DNA of 64,000 nt from Amycolatopsis mediterranei (GTDB lineage: Bacteria > Actinomycetota > Actinomycetes > Mycobacteriales > Pseudonocardiaceae), in the NCBI RefSeq assembly GCF_026017845.1, contig NZ_CP100416.1, forward strand, positions 1,455,945 through 1,519,944. The letters run 5' to 3'. The position numbers and the translations under genes are program-made. Every line of letters starts with the position of its first letter. The stretch's first letter is position 1. This document shows, one piece after another, positions 56,426 to 64,000 of the stretch. The notes under the pieces are model-generated. The model made no database searches and was not told the origin of the DNA. It was given only the letters and a program-made list of their open reading frames with translations.

Positions 56426-57625
56426 GTGACGGCCGCTCCCGCAACCCCGGCCCTCCCGACGACCCGGCCGGCCGGCTGCCCGTTCGACCCGCCCGGCAGC
56501 TACGCCACCCTCCGGGAAACGGCGCCCACGTCGAAGGTGCGGTGCCCGGCGGGCATGGACGCCTGGCTGGTGACGCGCTACGCCGACGTCCGCGCGGTGC
56601 TCGCCGACCGCACGATGAGCTCGCGCGGCGCGTCTTCGGTGCACGTGAACCCGAACGCCGACCTCGACGAAGAGGTCCACCCCGGCTCGATCATCCAGCT
56701 CGACGGCGCCGCGCATTCGCGGCTGAGGAAGAAGGTGCTCGCGGAGTTCACCGTGCGGCGCGTGGAGGCGTTGCGCGGCTACGTCCGGCAGCTGGTGGAG
56801 AGCCACCTCGACGCGATGCTCGCTCAGGCGGCGCCGGCCGATCTGGTGCGGGACTTCGCGTTGCCGATCCCGTCGCTGGTGATCTGCGAGCTGCTCGGCG
56901 TCCCGTACGCCGACCGGTCGCAGTTCCAGCGGCAGAGCACGACGCTGGTCAGCACGGACGCGACGCGTGAGGAAGGCGAGCAGGCCTACGACGCGCTTTC
57001 GGGTTATCTGGCGGAGTTGTTCACCGAAAAGCAGCGGAATCCGCAGGAAGACCTGTTCAGCAGGCTTTCGGCGGCCGGCGCCGATGATCCGCTCACGATG
57101 GAGGAGCTCGTCGTGCTCGGGCTGAGCCTGCTGGTGGCCGGCCACGAGACGACGGCCAACATGATCGCGTTGAGCACGTTGGTGCTGCTGGAACACCCCG
57201 GCCAGCGTGAGGCGGTGCTCGCCGCGCCGGAGCGGGCGGTCGAAGAGCTGCTGCGGTACCTGTCGGTGGTGCAGTGGGGGGTGCTGCGGTACGCGACCGA
57301 GGACGTCCGGGTCGGGTCCCGGGAGGTCCGGGCGGGGGAGTGGCTCGTGGCCGCGCTGAACTCGGCCAACCGCGACGAGCCGGTGTTCCCGGGTGCGGAC
57401 AAGCTGGACTTCGATCGTGAGCACCCGCGCACCCATGTGGCGTTCGGGTTCGGGGCGCACCAGTGCGTCGGGCAGCAGCTGGCGCGGGTGGAGTTGCAGG
57501 AGGCGTTGACCGGGTTGTTCCGGCGGGTGCCCGACCTGCGCCTGGCCGTGCCGCGGGAGGAGCTGGCGTACAAGCACAACACGCTGGTGTACGGCGTCCG
57601 GGAGCTGCCGGTCGCCTGGGGCTGA
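56426..57625 (+). CDS. Cytochrome P450 (CYP105-like bacterial class I)
   Basis: The 399-residue protein has the I-helix motif AGHETTANM, the ExxR motif in EELLRYLS and the haem-binding loop FGFGAHQCVGQQLAR (Cys near residue 347). GTG 56426 has GAGAGAGG upstream. The N-terminus lacks a membrane anchor, so it is a soluble bacterial P450 needing separate ferredoxin and reductase; neither gene is adjacent. Substrate unknown; secondary metabolism or xenobiotic oxidation is typical. Confidence 0.94.
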   Translation: MTAAPATPALPTTRPAGCPFDPPGSYATLRETAPTSKVRCPAGMDAWLVTRYADVRAVLADRTMSSRGASSVHVNPNADLDEEVHPGSIIQLDGAAHSRLRKKVLAEFTVRRVEALRGYVRQLVESHLDAMLAQAAPADLVRDFALPIPSLVICELLGVPYADRSQFQRQSTTLVSTDATREEGEQAYDALSGYLAELFTEKQRNPQEDLFSRLSAAGADDPLTMEELVVLGLSLLVAGHETTANMIALSTLVLLEHPGQREAVLAAPERAVEELLRYLSVVQWGVLRYATEDVRVGSREVRAGEWLVAALNSANRDEPVFPGADKLDFDREHPRTHVAFGFGAHQCVGQQLARVELQEALTGLFRRVPDLRLAVPREELAYKHNTLVYGVRELPVAWG

Positions 57626-57684
57626 CTGTGCCGGCCCGACTGTGCTGACCCGGAAAATGGGGGGCGTCTTCGCGGCCGGGCGGC

Positions 57685-57690
57685 TACCGT
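57685..57690 (+). promoter_or_regulatory. -10 hexamer TACCGT before the T-box leader
   Basis: TACCGT (TAnnnT) would start the transcript near 57697, just at the first stem of the T-box. No convincing -35 element is visible. Confidence 0.4.
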
Positions 57691-57696
57691 GGCCGG

Positions 57697-57950
57697 CAAC
57701 GCGCTGATGGAGCCGAGTAGTCCCGGGAGCGCACGGGTCGAGAGAGCCGCCGGTAGCTGGGAAGGCGGTCCCGTGCCCGGCGGCGAAGACCCTCCGGAGT
57801 GCGGGGAGGAACGGCGTCCGCGCCCCATGCCCCGCCGGCCGGCCCCCGTCACCGGGCCGCGAAGAGGCCGCCTCACCGGCGGTGAAAGTGCGGTGGCACC
57901 GCGATTCCCCTGATCGCCCGCACTCCCGAGGGATCCGTGTTGGGAGGGTG
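57697..57950 (+). ncRNA. T-box riboswitch (translational type, Asp-specific by prediction)
   Basis: Stem I has base pairs GGAG 57709-57712/CTCC 57792-57795, a specifier loop with AGTA (57716-57719) opposite GAA (57785-57787) followed by specifier GAC (57788-57790), CCGGG/CCCGG and CACGGG/CCCGTG helices, and a distal AGAGAG-containing region (57741-57746). The T-box proper is GCGGTGGCACCGCG (57890-57903); TGGC (57894-57897) would pair with tRNA 3' GCCA, so the discriminator is G, as in tRNA-Asp. AGTGCGG (57887-57893) pairs with CCGCACT (57918-57924); alternatively CTCCC (57923-57927) pairs with the GGGAG ribosome site (57942-57946). Charging of tRNA would thus set translation. Confidence 0.85.
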
Positions 57951-59165
57951 ATGAGTTCTCGTGTTCTGGCCGCCGACCTGCCCCGGTACGTCGGCGCCCG
58001 CGTCCGCGTCGCCGGCTGGGTGCACCGCCGGCGCCGCCTGAAGTCCGTCACATTCGTCGTGGTCCGGGACCGTTCCGGGCTCGCGCAGGTCGTGCTGCGC
58101 GGTGCCGCGCCACCGGAGGAAACCGTGGTGGAGGTGCACGCCACCGTGTCGGCCAACCCGCGCGCACCCGGTGGCGTCGAGCTGACCGAGCCGGTGGTGG
58201 AAACGCTGGCCGAAGCGGTGCCGCCGCCGTTCGACCTCTACCGGCCCGCCGTCACCGCGTCGCTGCCGGCGATCCTCGACCACGCGCCGGTCGCCCTGCG
58301 GCATCCCGCGCTGAAGGAGCGCTTCGCGGTGGCCGCGGCCGCCGTGCGCGGGTTCCGGTCCACTTTGGACAGCCGAGGGTTCACCGAGGTGCACACGCCC
58401 AAGATCGTGGCGTCGGCGACCGAGTCCGGCGGATGCGTCTTCGGCATCGACTACTTCGGCCGCCCCGCCTACCTCGCGCAGTCGCCGCAGTTCTTCAAGC
58501 AGGCCCTCGTCGGCGTGTTCGAACGCGTCTACGAGGTCGGCCCGGTCTTCCGCGCCGAGCCGCACGACACGGCCCGGCACCTCGCGCAGTACACCAGCCT
58601 CGACGTCGAGCTGGGGTTCATCCGGGACCACCACGACGTCATGGCCGTGCTCCGCGAGGTACTGGCCGGGATGTCTGACCCGGCGCTGGTCACCGTGCCC
58701 GAAGAGATCCCGGAGATCCACTTCGCGGCGGCGGTGGACCTGCTGGAGGCGGACCCGCGTGAGCCCGACCTCGCCCCGGCCCACGAACGGGCGCTGTCGG
58801 AGTGGGCGCGGCGCGAGCACGGGTCGGATTTCCTGTTCGTGACCGGTTACCCGATGGCGAAGCGGCCGTTCTACACGCACCCCGACCCGGCGCGGCCCCG
58901 CTACTCGAACAGCTTCGACCTGCTCTTCCGCGGGGTGGAGCTGGTCACCGGCGGCCAGCGCCTGCACCGGCACGCCGACTACCTCGCGGTGCTGGGCGAC
59001 GCCGCGCCGGAGTACGCCGATTACCTGCAGGCGTTCGCGCACGGCATGCCACCCCACGGCGGCTTCGCGATCGGTCTGGAACGCTGGACGGCGCGGCTGC
59101 TCGGCGCCGCGAACGTCCGGGAGGTCACGCTGTTCCCGCGCGACCTGCACCGGCTGACCCCGTGA
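57951..59165 (+). CDS. Aspartyl-tRNA synthetase-like protein, compact archaeal/non-discriminating type
   Basis: The 404-residue class II enzyme has an N-terminal OB-fold anticodon-binding domain (VRVAGWVHRRRRLKSVTFVVVRD), catalytic motif 2 (FRAEPHDTARHLAQYTSLDVE), the AspRS flipping/recognition region (YLAQSPQFFKQ) and motif 3 (GGFAIGLERWTARLLG). It lacks the GAD insertion of the usual 590-residue bacterial AspRS, so it is probably a second AspRS or AspRS/AsnRS-like enzyme. ATG 57951 follows GGGAGGG closely. It is regulated by the T-box upstream; downstream genes follow after 9 and 63 bases. Confidence 0.9.
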   Translation: MSSRVLAADLPRYVGARVRVAGWVHRRRRLKSVTFVVVRDRSGLAQVVLRGAAPPEETVVEVHATVSANPRAPGGVELTEPVVETLAEAVPPPFDLYRPAVTASLPAILDHAPVALRHPALKERFAVAAAAVRGFRSTLDSRGFTEVHTPKIVASATESGGCVFGIDYFGRPAYLAQSPQFFKQALVGVFERVYEVGPVFRAEPHDTARHLAQYTSLDVELGFIRDHHDVMAVLREVLAGMSDPALVTVPEEIPEIHFAAAVDLLEADPREPDLAPAHERALSEWARREHGSDFLFVTGYPMAKRPFYTHPDPARPRYSNSFDLLFRGVELVTGGQRLHRHADYLAVLGDAAPEYADYLQAFAHGMPPHGGFAIGLERWTARLLGAANVREVTLFPRDLHRLTP

Positions 59166-59174
59166 GGAGGGCCC

Positions 59175-60002
59175 ATGACCGCTCGTCGCCTCTGGGCGGC
59201 CGTGGAACCGCTGCACGCCGTCGTCTACTTCGCGCCCGAGACGGCCGAAGCGGCGAAGGCGGCCGGCTTGCGCGGCTACTGGATGGGCTACTTCGCGGGG
59301 CGGCTGGCGCCCCTGGGCCCGATCGGTCCCGGGCCGGCGACGGCGATGCTGTTCGGCTTCGCGCCGGCGATGGTGGCCCGGGCGGTGCCGGACGCGTGGT
59401 CGTTCGCCTCGCCCGCGGCCGTCCTCGGGTCCCGGCTCGAGGCGGTGGGCTCGGCGTTGCGGGCGGTCGCGGACGACGTCTCGGAGCTGAGCGCGCTCCT
59501 GTGGCGGGCGGCGGAGGCGTGTGAGTTCGGCGGCCGCCCGCTCGCGGCGGCGTGGGCGGCGGTGCCGAAGCCGGCGGACCCGCTGTCGCGCCTGTGGCTG
59601 GCGACGACGATCCTGCGCGAGCACCGCGGCGACGGCCACGTCCTGGCGGCGGTCCACGCCGGGCTGGACGGCTTGGAGACGACGCTCACCCACATCGGTG
59701 ACGGTGTGATCGGCCGGCAGGACGTCCAGCCCCACCGCGGCTGGTCGGACCCCCAGTGGGACGCGGCGGTGGACCGGTTGCGGACCCGCGGCATCCTCGA
59801 CGCCGACGGCCGCCTGACCGACGCCGGGCGCGAGCTGCGCCGCGGGCTCGAGGACGACACGGATCGCCTGGCCACGGCCCCGGTCGAGGCCCTGGGCGCG
59901 GACGTCGAGCGGCTGCTGGAGCTGGCGGTGCCGCTGGCACGGGCGGTGCTCGACAGCGGCGTCGTCCCGGTGCCGAACCCGATGGGTGTCACCCGTCCGT
60001 GA
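59175..60002 (+). CDS. SCO6745 family protein
   Basis: The 275-residue protein starts MTARRLWAAVEPLHAVVYFA and has repeated helical segments (AAGLRGYWMGYFAGRLAPLG, WLATTILREHRGDGHVLAAV) and a C-terminal winged-helix-like part (VDRLRTRGILDADGRLTDAG). This matches the actinobacterial SCO6745 family, whose function is unknown. GAGGAGG precedes the ATG. It follows the AspRS-like gene by nine bases, so it is under the T-box transcript. Confidence 0.8.
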   Translation: MTARRLWAAVEPLHAVVYFAPETAEAAKAAGLRGYWMGYFAGRLAPLGPIGPGPATAMLFGFAPAMVARAVPDAWSFASPAAVLGSRLEAVGSALRAVADDVSELSALLWRAAEACEFGGRPLAAAWAAVPKPADPLSRLWLATTILREHRGDGHVLAAVHAGLDGLETTLTHIGDGVIGRQDVQPHRGWSDPQWDAAVDRLRTRGILDADGRLTDAGRELRRGLEDDTDRLATAPVEALGADVERLLELAVPLARAVLDSGVVPVPNPMGVTRP

Positions 60003-60065
60003 GTGTCGATTCCGGCCGGGCCCGCTCGACGCACCGGTGAACGCACCCGGACTTCGGAGGATTCC

Positions 60066-60821
60066 ATGACGTTGCTCGCCGGCAAGAACGCGATCATCTA
60101 CGGCGCCGCGGGGCGGATCGGCACGGCCGTCGCCACCGCGTTCGCCGGGGAAGGCGCCCGGGTGTTCCTCGCCGGCCGGACCCGGGCCCGCCTCGACGCG
60201 CTGGCCGGCGGCATCCGCACGGCCGGCGGCCGGGCCGAGCCGGCGGTGGTCGACGCCCTCGACGAGCGAGCGGTGGACGAGCACGCCGCCGCGGTCGCCG
60301 CCGAGGGCGGGATCGACGTCTCGGTCAACCTCATCGGCCACGGCGACGTCCAGGGCAAGCCGCTGGTGGAGATGGCGCTCGCGGACTACGAACGCCCGGT
60401 GGTGACGGCCGTGCGCACCCAGTTCCTGACCGCCCGCGCGGCGGCCCGGCACATGATCGCGCGGCGGTCCGGGGCGATCCTGTTCTTCGGGGGCGCGGCC
60501 GATCCGGTGCGGGAGTTCGCGGTCGGCGGGCTGCAGGTGGCGTTCCACGCGCTGGAGGCGATGCGCCGCCAGCTCGCGGCCGAGCTGGGCCCACACGGGA
60601 TCCGCACGGTGACGCTCCGGACCGGCGGCATCCCGGAGACCCTCCCGGTGGACTTCCCAGGGAAGTCGGAGTTGGCGGAGAACATCGCGGGCAAGACGAT
60701 GCTGGGCCGCGCGGCGACCTTGGCCGACGTGGGCGCGGTGGCGGCCTTCGTGGCCTCGGACCGAGCGGCTTCGATGACGGCGGCGACGGTGAACGTCAGC
60801 TGCGGCGCTTTGGTCGACTAG
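60066..60821 (+). CDS. SDR-fold protein lacking the YxxxK catalytic motif
   Basis: The 251-residue protein has the NAD(P)-binding motif IIYGAAGRIGTAVA and the fold order of SDRs, with C-terminal VNVSCGALVD. At the active site the usual YxxxK is replaced by the sequence VGGLQVAFHALEAM, so Tyr and Lys are missing. It may bind nucleotide without classic catalysis or use other residues. ATG 60066 has GGAGG at 60056-60060. It lies 63 bases after the SCO6745-family gene. Confidence 0.8.
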   Translation: MTLLAGKNAIIYGAAGRIGTAVATAFAGEGARVFLAGRTRARLDALAGGIRTAGGRAEPAVVDALDERAVDEHAAAVAAEGGIDVSVNLIGHGDVQGKPLVEMALADYERPVVTAVRTQFLTARAAARHMIARRSGAILFFGGAADPVREFAVGGLQVAFHALEAMRRQLAAELGPHGIRTVTLRTGGIPETLPVDFPGKSELAENIAGKTMLGRAATLADVGAVAAFVASDRAASMTAATVNVSCGALVD

Positions 60822-60858
60822 GGCGAGAACCACCGGATCGGCCGGCGCTTCGAGACCC

Positions 60859-61425
60859 TCAGCGGGACCCTTCGCGCTGCTCGACCACCAACCGCTGGTG
60901 CCGGGCCGCCCGTACCCGGTCGCCGCAGGTTGTCGAACACCAGCGGCGGCGGGCGTGCTCGCGGACGTAATACCGGATGCAGCCGTGGGCCTCGCACGGG
61001 CGCACCAGCGGCCCCAGCTCGCCGCTCACCACCTCGATCGCGTCCCGCGCCAAGGCCGCCACCGCCGCGTCGATGCTGCCCGGCCGGGTGCTGTGCCACT
61101 CGCGCACCGGCCCGTCTCCCCAAGTCAGGGACAAGGCCGCCGCGTCCGCCCGGGCCGCGGTGTTCACCGTCTCCAGCGCCGCCGCGTCTGGTGCCCGGTG
61201 CTCCGTCAGCGCCGCCAGCAGCTCGCGGACCGCGCGACGCAAGTCCGTCAGGCGGCCCAGCTCGGCCGCGCCGGGGACGGCCGCCGCGAGTCCGTGCTGC
61301 CGCAGCCAGCCGGCCGCGCCGCCGGGCTCGGCGAGGTCGTCGATCTCGCCGCCCGCCGTCAGCCGCCGCGTGTTGACCAGCGCCAGTGCCGGCGAGCGGT
61401 CCTCGCCCGGTGCCGCCGTGACCAT
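60859..61425 (-). CDS. CGNR zinc-finger transcriptional regulator (ABATE domain)
   Basis: The 188-residue protein has an N-terminal ABATE-type domain (LALVNTRRLTAGGEIDDL) and a C-terminal zinc finger with Cys residues in PCEAHGCIRYYV and RWCSTTCGDRVRAARH (CGDR here replaces CGNR). Such proteins are stress-response regulators in actinomycetes. It is divergent from an alpha/beta hydrolase, with a palindrome over the shared promoter region, so it may control that gene. Confidence 0.88.
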   Translation of the reverse strand: MVTAAPGEDRSPALALVNTRRLTAGGEIDDLAEPGGAAGWLRQHGLAAAVPGAAELGRLTDLRRAVRELLAALTEHRAPDAAALETVNTAARADAAALSLTWGDGPVREWHSTRPGSIDAAVAALARDAIEVVSGELGPLVRPCEAHGCIRYYVREHARRRWCSTTCGDRVRAARHQRLVVEQREGSR

Positions 61426-61465
61426 GTCCGCCTCCCGAAGTCCGTGCCCGCAGTGTCCCCGACGG

Positions 61466-61496
61466 TTGACAGTCTACGCTGTCTCATGGATAAATG
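61466..61496 (+). promoter_or_regulatory. Promoter with overlapping palindrome for the alpha/beta hydrolase
   Basis: TTGACA (61466-61471) and TAAATG (61491-61496) form -35 and -10 elements 19 bases apart. GACAG-N6-CTGTC (61468-61483) is a perfect palindrome that covers the -35 box, so a repressor bound here would block transcription. Confidence 0.6.
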
Positions 61497-61525
61497 AAAA
61501 AGTAACCATGAGAGAGGAGACCGCC

Positions 61526-62395
61526 GTGGTCACCGTTCATCACCGCTACGCCACCGTCGCCGGGCACCGGCTGTTCTACCGGGAAGCCGGGCCCGCCGAG
61601 GCGCCCACGATCGTGCTGCTGCACGGCTTCCCGACGAGCTCGCACATGTTCCGTCACCTCATCCCCGCGCTGGCCGACCGCTACCACGTCGTCGCGCCCG
61701 ACTACCTCGGCGCCGGCGCGTCCGATGCGCCGCCCACCAGCGACTTCGCCTACACCTTCGACGCGCTCGCCGACCTCACGCTCGGCCTGCTCGAGCAGAT
61801 CGGCCTCGGCCGCTTCGCGCTCTACATCCAGGACTTCGGCGCGCCGGTGGGCCTCCGCATCGCGGCCGCGCACCCCGATCGGGTGACCGCGATCGTCACG
61901 CAGAACGGCAACGCCTACGTCGACGGCCTGGGCGCCGGCCTGACGCAGAAGCTCGCCGCCGGCACGCTGAGCGAGGACGACCTGCGCGCCATGGTCACCC
62001 TCGAGGCCACCCGGGCGCAGTACCTCGACGGCGTGCCGGATCCGACGCTGGTCAGCCCGGACGTCTGGATCCACGACCAGGCGCTGCTGGACCGCCCCGG
62101 CGCCGCGGCGATCCAGCAGGCGCTGCTCGCGGACTACCACCACAACATCGGCCTGTACCCGAAGTGCCACGAGTACTTCCGGACCAGCCGGGTGCCGCTG
62201 CTCGCCGTCTGGGGCGGCAACGACGAAATCTTCGTCGCCGACGGCGCCCGCGCCTACGCCCGCGACCTGCCCGACGCCGAAATCCACCTGCTCGACTCCG
62301 GACATTTCGCGCTCGAGACGCACTTGGACGCGATCGCCGGGTACCTCCGGGGTTTCCTCGGCCGGGTGCTGCCCGTTGACCGGGACGCCAGTTGA
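61526..62395 (+). CDS. Alpha/beta hydrolase (epoxide hydrolase/haloalkane dehalogenase-like)
   Basis: The 289-residue protein has the oxyanion motif LLHGFPTSSHMF, the nucleophile Asp in YIQDFGAPVGLR (not Ser), the acid Asp in WGGNDEIFV and the catalytic His in LDSGHFALE. An Asp nucleophile is typical of epoxide hydrolases and haloalkane dehalogenases. I take GTG 61526 because AGGAG at 61515-61519 is well placed; ATG 61508 is an alternative. Probably soluble; natural substrate unknown. Confidence 0.88.
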   Translation: MVTVHHRYATVAGHRLFYREAGPAEAPTIVLLHGFPTSSHMFRHLIPALADRYHVVAPDYLGAGASDAPPTSDFAYTFDALADLTLGLLEQIGLGRFALYIQDFGAPVGLRIAAAHPDRVTAIVTQNGNAYVDGLGAGLTQKLAAGTLSEDDLRAMVTLEATRAQYLDGVPDPTLVSPDVWIHDQALLDRPGAAAIQQALLADYHHNIGLYPKCHEYFRTSRVPLLAVWGGNDEIFVADGARAYARDLPDAEIHLLDSGHFALETHLDAIAGYLRGFLGRVLPVDRDAS

Positions 62396-62463
62396 CCACC
62401 GGGTCGCCGCGCTCGTAGGGTTTTCCCGGACCTCCGCCGTCGTCATCAGCCATGGAGGACGGG

Positions 62464-64000
62464 ATGAGCAGACGGATTCGGGTGGGGGCGATCGCGCTCG
62501 CGCTCGTCGCCGGCACGATGATCACGGCGGGACCGGCGCAGGCCGCGGACCCGTTGCTGTCACAGGGAAAACTCGTGACAGCGTCGTCGTCGGGCGGGTG
62601 CTGCCCGGCGGCGAACGCGGTCGACGGCGACTCGGCGACCCGCTGGGCCAGCGCGGCTGGCGTCGATCCACAGTGGATTTACGTCGACCTCGGCGCGGCG
62701 GTGCACGTCAGCCGCGTCCGGCTGCAGTGGGACGCATCTTGTGCCACCGCCTACGAAATCGACACGTCCGCCGACCACGCCACGTGGACGAAGATCTACG
62801 CGACGACCGCGGGCAAGGGCGGCGTCGAGGACCTGACCGCCCTCGACGGCACCGGCCGGTACGTCCGGGTGTACGGCACGAAACGTTGCCGCACCGACGC
62901 GTCGAAGGGCTACTCGCTGCAGGAATTCGGCGTCTACGGCTCGGGGGGTGACGTCCGGCCGCCGTCGCCGCCCGGCACGCCGACGCTCGACGGGGTCACA
63001 CCCACCAGCGCGACCATCTCCTGGACGGCGGCGACCGACGACGTCGGCGTCACGGGTTACGACGTCTACCGCGACGGCCAGCTCTGCGCGAGCACGACCG
63101 GCGCGCTGACGGCGACCTGTGGCAACCTCGGCCCGAACGGCAGCTACGGCTTCTACGTCAACGCCCGCGACGCGGCCGGGAACGTCTCGCAGGCCAGCGG
63201 CACCCTGATCGTGAAGACGCCGCCGTCCGACGACCACACGCCGCCGTCCGCGCCGTCGAACCTGCACACGACCGCGGTCAACAGCACCTCGATCGGCCTC
63301 GCGTGGACCGCGTCGACCGACGAGGTGGGGGTCGCCGGCTACCGGATCTACGACGGCGGCACGCAGATCGGGACGTCGGACACGACGAGCACCACGCTCG
63401 GCGGGCTGACCCCGAACACGGCCTACCACCTGCAGGTCCGGGCCTTCGACGGCAACGGCAACCTCAGCGAGCCGAGCACGCCGGTCCTGGACGTCACCAC
63501 CACCGGCGGGTCGAGCTGCTCGCCGTCGCAGGGCGTCTGCGGCGCCACGCAGGTCGGCACCGACGACGACGTCGTGTGGGGCCTGGTGACCCTGCCGGAC
63601 GGCACGATCCTCTACAACCAGCGCGACGCGCACGCGATCGTCCACCTGAACCCGAAGACCGGCGCGAAGAAGACGATCGGCACCGTGCCGAACGTGCAGA
63701 GCACCGACGGCGAAGGCGGGCTGACCGGGCTGGAGATCAACCCGGTGTCGTTCGCCTCCGACCACTGGCTCTACATCATGCACACCTCGCCGAACGACAA
63801 CCGGATCGTCCGGATCAAGTACGACCCGGCCGGCGACTCGCTGACCACGAGCACCGAGCAGATCCTGCTGACGGGCATCGCGCGCAACAAGTTCCACAAC
63901 GGCGGCCGGCTGCGGTTCAGCCCCGACGGCCGGTACCTGTTCGCGGGCACCGGGGACGCGCAGAACGGCGACAACGCGTCGAACACCAGCAGTCCCAACG
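62464..64000 (+). CDS. Secreted discoidin-FN3-FN3-GSDH (PQQ-type sugar dehydrogenase) protein, 3'-truncated by window edge
   Basis: The frame runs open to the window end (about 512 residues seen). It has a signal peptide (MSRRIRVGAIALALVAG..AQAAD), an F5/8-type discoidin domain (residues about 30-160; AVDGDSATRWAS, YVDLGAAVHVSRVRL), two fibronectin type III domains (about 165-255 and 260-345) and the start of a six-bladed beta-propeller of the glucose/sorbosone dehydrogenase family (from about 360; TLPDGTILYNQRDAH, NKFHNGGRLRFSPDGRYL). ATG 62464 has GGAGG five bases upstream; ATG 62452 is an in-frame alternative. It likely oxidises or binds sugars outside the cell. Confidence 0.85.
   Translation, partial: MSRRIRVGAIALALVAGTMITAGPAQAADPLLSQGKLVTASSSGGCCPAANAVDGDSATRWASAAGVDPQWIYVDLGAAVHVSRVRLQWDASCATAYEIDTSADHATWTKIYATTAGKGGVEDLTALDGTGRYVRVYGTKRCRTDASKGYSLQEFGVYGSGGDVRPPSPPGTPTLDGVTPTSATISWTAATDDVGVTGYDVYRDGQLCASTTGALTATCGNLGPNGSYGFYVNARDAAGNVSQASGTLIVKTPPSDDHTPPSAPSNLHTTAVNSTSIGLAWTASTDEVGVAGYRIYDGGTQIGTSDTTSTTLGGLTPNTAYHLQVRAFDGNGNLSEPSTPVLDVTTTGGSSCSPSQGVCGATQVGTDDDVVWGLVTLPDGTILYNQRDAHAIVHLNPKTGAKKTIGTVPNVQSTDGEGGLTGLEINPVSFASDHWLYIMHTSPNDNRIVRIKYDPAGDSLTTSTEQILLTGIARNKFHNGGRLRFSPDGRYLFAGTGDAQNGDNASNTSSPN

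Overview
The window is high-GC DNA (mostly above 70 percent by eye) with dense genes, many 4-bp start/stop overlaps, frequent GTG starts, geosmin synthase, LacI/TetR/HxlR/CGNR regulators and large secreted lectin-bearing enzymes. It is chromosomal DNA from a filamentous actinomycete. The protein style (EspC-like/NlpC-P60/YbaB-like operon, geosmin synthase, ThuA-ricin and discoidin proteins) fits Pseudonocardiaceae, most likely an Amycolatopsis-like genus; the genus is an inference. I see no rRNA, tRNA, CRISPR array, transposase or prophage genes.

Layout. 1-2.2 kb: 3' part of a STAND (NB-ARC) plus TPR regulator of less GC-rich composition. 2.2-7.2 kb (minus): ABC-2 exporter, HrpB helicase and an amino-acid-type binding lipoprotein. 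7.3-8.6 kb: MauE/DoxX membrane protein with a DsbA-like oxidoreductase. 8.67-11.1 kb: structured RNA leader and a four-gene operon (EspC-like protein, NlpC/P60 hydrolase, two YbaB-like proteins). 11.1-13.6 kb (minus): PobA-like hydroxylase, AraC regulator, DinB protein. 13.7-16.9 kb: secreted GH3 and ThuA-ricin proteins behind a DasR-like site. 17-21.5 kb (minus): second type II topoisomerase (parE-parC). 21.7-23.2 kb: degenerate phospholipase-D-like protein. 23.3-25 kb: LLM oxidoreductase and its FMN reductase. 25-28.3 kb: DHFR-like reductase, serine hydrolase, PGPGW membrane protein, TetR regulator.

28.4-36.7 kb: a sugar regulon with two permeases, dual ATPase, binding lipoprotein and secreted GH2 enzyme, divergent from a LacI repressor with a clear operator; the design matches the galactofuranose importer YtfQRT-YjfF. 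36.7-39.9 kb: orphan AAA ATPase, HxlR/SDR divergent pair with twin operators, TetR. 39.9-44.8 kb: UvrA paralogue, siderophore-interacting protein and phosphotransferase in one operon, controlled by a divergent TetR; it looks like a resistance or stress cassette. 44.7-49.2 kb: five minus-strand genes each overlapping by GTGA (metallo-hydrolase, DedA, membrane phosphodiesterase, SH3-like protein, methyltransferase), a likely envelope-lipid operon. 49.2-51.5 kb: geosmin synthase. 51.6-55.4 kb: GNAT, secreted S1 protease, methyltransferase, secreted expansin-like/ricin/discoidin protein. 55.6-57.6 kb: SDR and cytochrome P450.

57.7-60.8 kb holds what I consider the most notable element: a full-size T-box riboswitch (AGTA/GAA specifier loop, GAC specifier, TGGC discriminator-pairing bulge, predicted Shine-Dalgarno sequestrator) in front of a compact second aspartyl-tRNA synthetase, followed by an SCO6745-family gene and an SDR-fold protein without the YxxxK motif. 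The window ends with a CGNR regulator divergent from an alpha/beta hydrolase and the 5' part of a secreted discoidin-FN3-GSDH protein that runs off the edge.
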